Origin: Kingella potus
GTDB lineage: Bacteria > Pseudomonadota > Gammaproteobacteria > Burkholderiales > Neisseriaceae
DNA: 64,000 bases
Direction of reading: 5' to 3'
Assembly: GCF_900451175.1 (NCBI RefSeq)
Contig: NZ_UGJJ01000003.1
Span: 186,001 to 250,000, forward strand
The translations under genes were made by a program, and so were the position numbers. The notes beneath the pieces were generated by a model. The model made no database searches and was not told where the DNA came from. It worked only from the letters and a program-made list of their open reading frames with translations. Below are positions 63,368 to 64,000 of the stretch, piece by piece (positions within the stretch are counted from its first letter, which is position 1; the number at the start of each line of letters is the position of its first letter).

Positions 63368-63868
63368 CTACTTCACCCGCCTGACCGGAAGATAGTAGGC
63401 ATCGGGCGCGGAGTACATTCTCAGCCCTTCGTTGCGGTTGAGTTGGATGAAGACCATCGCGCCGTCCGAGCAGCTCAGCGAAAGGCTGACGCGCGGGTAT
63501 TTTTTGTCGGGGCGGATTTCCGCCAACACGTCCCGCAGGGAGGCGGCATAGGCCTCGGCTGCTTCTTGCGGGCTGCCGATGCCGTCGTCTTTGATGCTGG
63601 CGCGGATGTCTGCGGCAAGTTTGCTGCCGCCGATGCGGTCGGTCTGGTGCGAATAGCCTTGTTTGCGGTTGGCGCATTCCGGCCGGGGGGCGGCAAATTC
63701 TTCAAAACCGTGGCGGCCGATCACAAAGCGTTCGGCAGAGGCCTTGCCGTTTTTGCCAACGGTTTCTTCCCACGTTCCGTAACTTTGGCGGTACGGATTG
63801 CCGCCCGCTTGGGCGGCGGCAGCCAGAAGCAGCGAAGCGGCGAGAACGGCTGTTTTCAGATGTTTCAT
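63368..63868 (-). CDS. Secreted protein of unknown function
   Basis: A 166-residue protein. The ATG at 63868 opens MKHLKTAVLAASLLLAAAAQ, a signal peptide cleaved after AQA near residue 21; AAAAGGAAAATGCC precedes it, supporting this start. The mature part has two Cys (PECANRKQGYSHQTDRIGGS and LSLSCSDGAMVFIQLNR) and could form one disulfide. No family with known function is recognised. Co-directional with the gene downstream of it at the window end. Confidence 0.75.
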   Translation of the reverse strand: MKHLKTAVLAASLLLAAAAQAGGNPYRQSYGTWEETVGKNGKASAERFVIGRHGFEEFAAPRPECANRKQGYSHQTDRIGGSKLAADIRASIKDDGIGSPQEAAEAYAASLRDVLAEIRPDKKYPRVSLSLSCSDGAMVFIQLNRNEGLRMYSAPDAYYLPVRRVK

Positions 63869-63915
63869 GGCATTTTCCTTTTTGTGGTTGGGGAGATTTT
63901 CAGACGGCCTCCAAG

Positions 63916-63999
63916 CTATTTTCTGCGGCGTTTCTCGCCCGGCAGGCCCATGTCCGCCCATTTGACGATATTGGCCACTTCGGCGGGATTGAGTTCGTA
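63916..63999 (-). CDS. C-terminus of an unidentified protein (partial)
   Basis: The last 27 codons of a minus-strand gene that begins beyond the window: YELNPAEVANIVKWADMGLP then GEKRRRK and TAG at 63916. The basic tail and helix are not enough to name a family. A DUS overlaps the spacer to the next gene. Confidence 0.5.
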   Translation of the reverse strand, partial: YELNPAEVANIVKWADMGLPGEKRRRK

Positions 64000-64000
64000 A

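Overview
The window looks like a chromosomal segment of a commensal Neisseria. The 10-12 bp DNA uptake sequence GCCGTCTGAA, mostly in the AGGCCGTCTGAA dialect, occurs dozens of times, usually as inverted pairs acting as terminators. A dRS3-type repeat (ATTCCC-N8-GGGAAT), IS1016-type and IS481-type insertion sequences and an FrpC-like RTX protein all fit that genus. Housekeeping genes are GC-rich. The dialect and GC level suggest a species outside the N. meningitidis/N. gonorrhoeae pair; I cannot name it from sequence alone.

Layout. 1-0.15 kb: 3' end of a lytic transglycosylase gene. 0.15-8.2 kb: an AT-rich accessory island, almost all on the minus strand, holding an FrpC-type protein cut off after its self-processing module, a detached RTX tail, several small membrane or unknown genes, a papain-like cysteine-protease/amidase gene destroyed by two insertion elements, and nested IS1016/IS481 copies. 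8.2-17.7 kb: core genes (Nudix/TMP-synthase-like fusion, UPF0210, pyrG, hemA, ccoG-fixH, DUF4184, ogt). 17.8-22.6 kb: a scrap zone with a panB 3' fragment, an alpha/beta-hydrolase 3' fragment, a divergent EamA/MarR pair, a GNAT chimera, IS1016 and IS481 relics including a 70-bp terminal-repeat-only element, and a DUF6985-like pseudogene. 22.7-32.9 kb: an orphan HlyD, mlaC, tpx, bacteriohemerythrin, a polyamine ABC transporter (ATPase plus two permeases), a lutA-lutC-lutB lactate-utilisation operon and a SemiSWEET. 33.1-36.0 kb: a membrane gene split by an intact IS1016, then an AT-rich papain-like gene just upstream of carB. 36.0-54.4 kb: carB, eno-ftsB, tonB-exbB-exbD, hisD, a lipoprotein, tRNA-Glu, rdgC, a MORN protein, dcd, yaaA, two tRNA-Ser, a NarX/NarL-type two-component pair and recN. 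54.4-55.4 kb: a gene-free block of dispersed palindromes. 55.4-64 kb: a TPR-like protein, lysC, rlmB, a DUF4124-like protein, an ABC-F ATPase, grxD, queH, pssA, a secreted unknown and the 3' end of another gene.

The core part covers pyrimidine, haem, histidine and aspartate-family synthesis, respiration on lactate and nitrate or nitrite sensing, TonB-powered uptake, and tRNA/rRNA modification. The most interesting part is the island at 0.15-8.2 kb: a probable RTX/polymorphic-toxin locus with candidate immunity genes that has been dismantled by transposition. Exact 8-bp and 7-bp target duplications let the ancestral genes be rebuilt.
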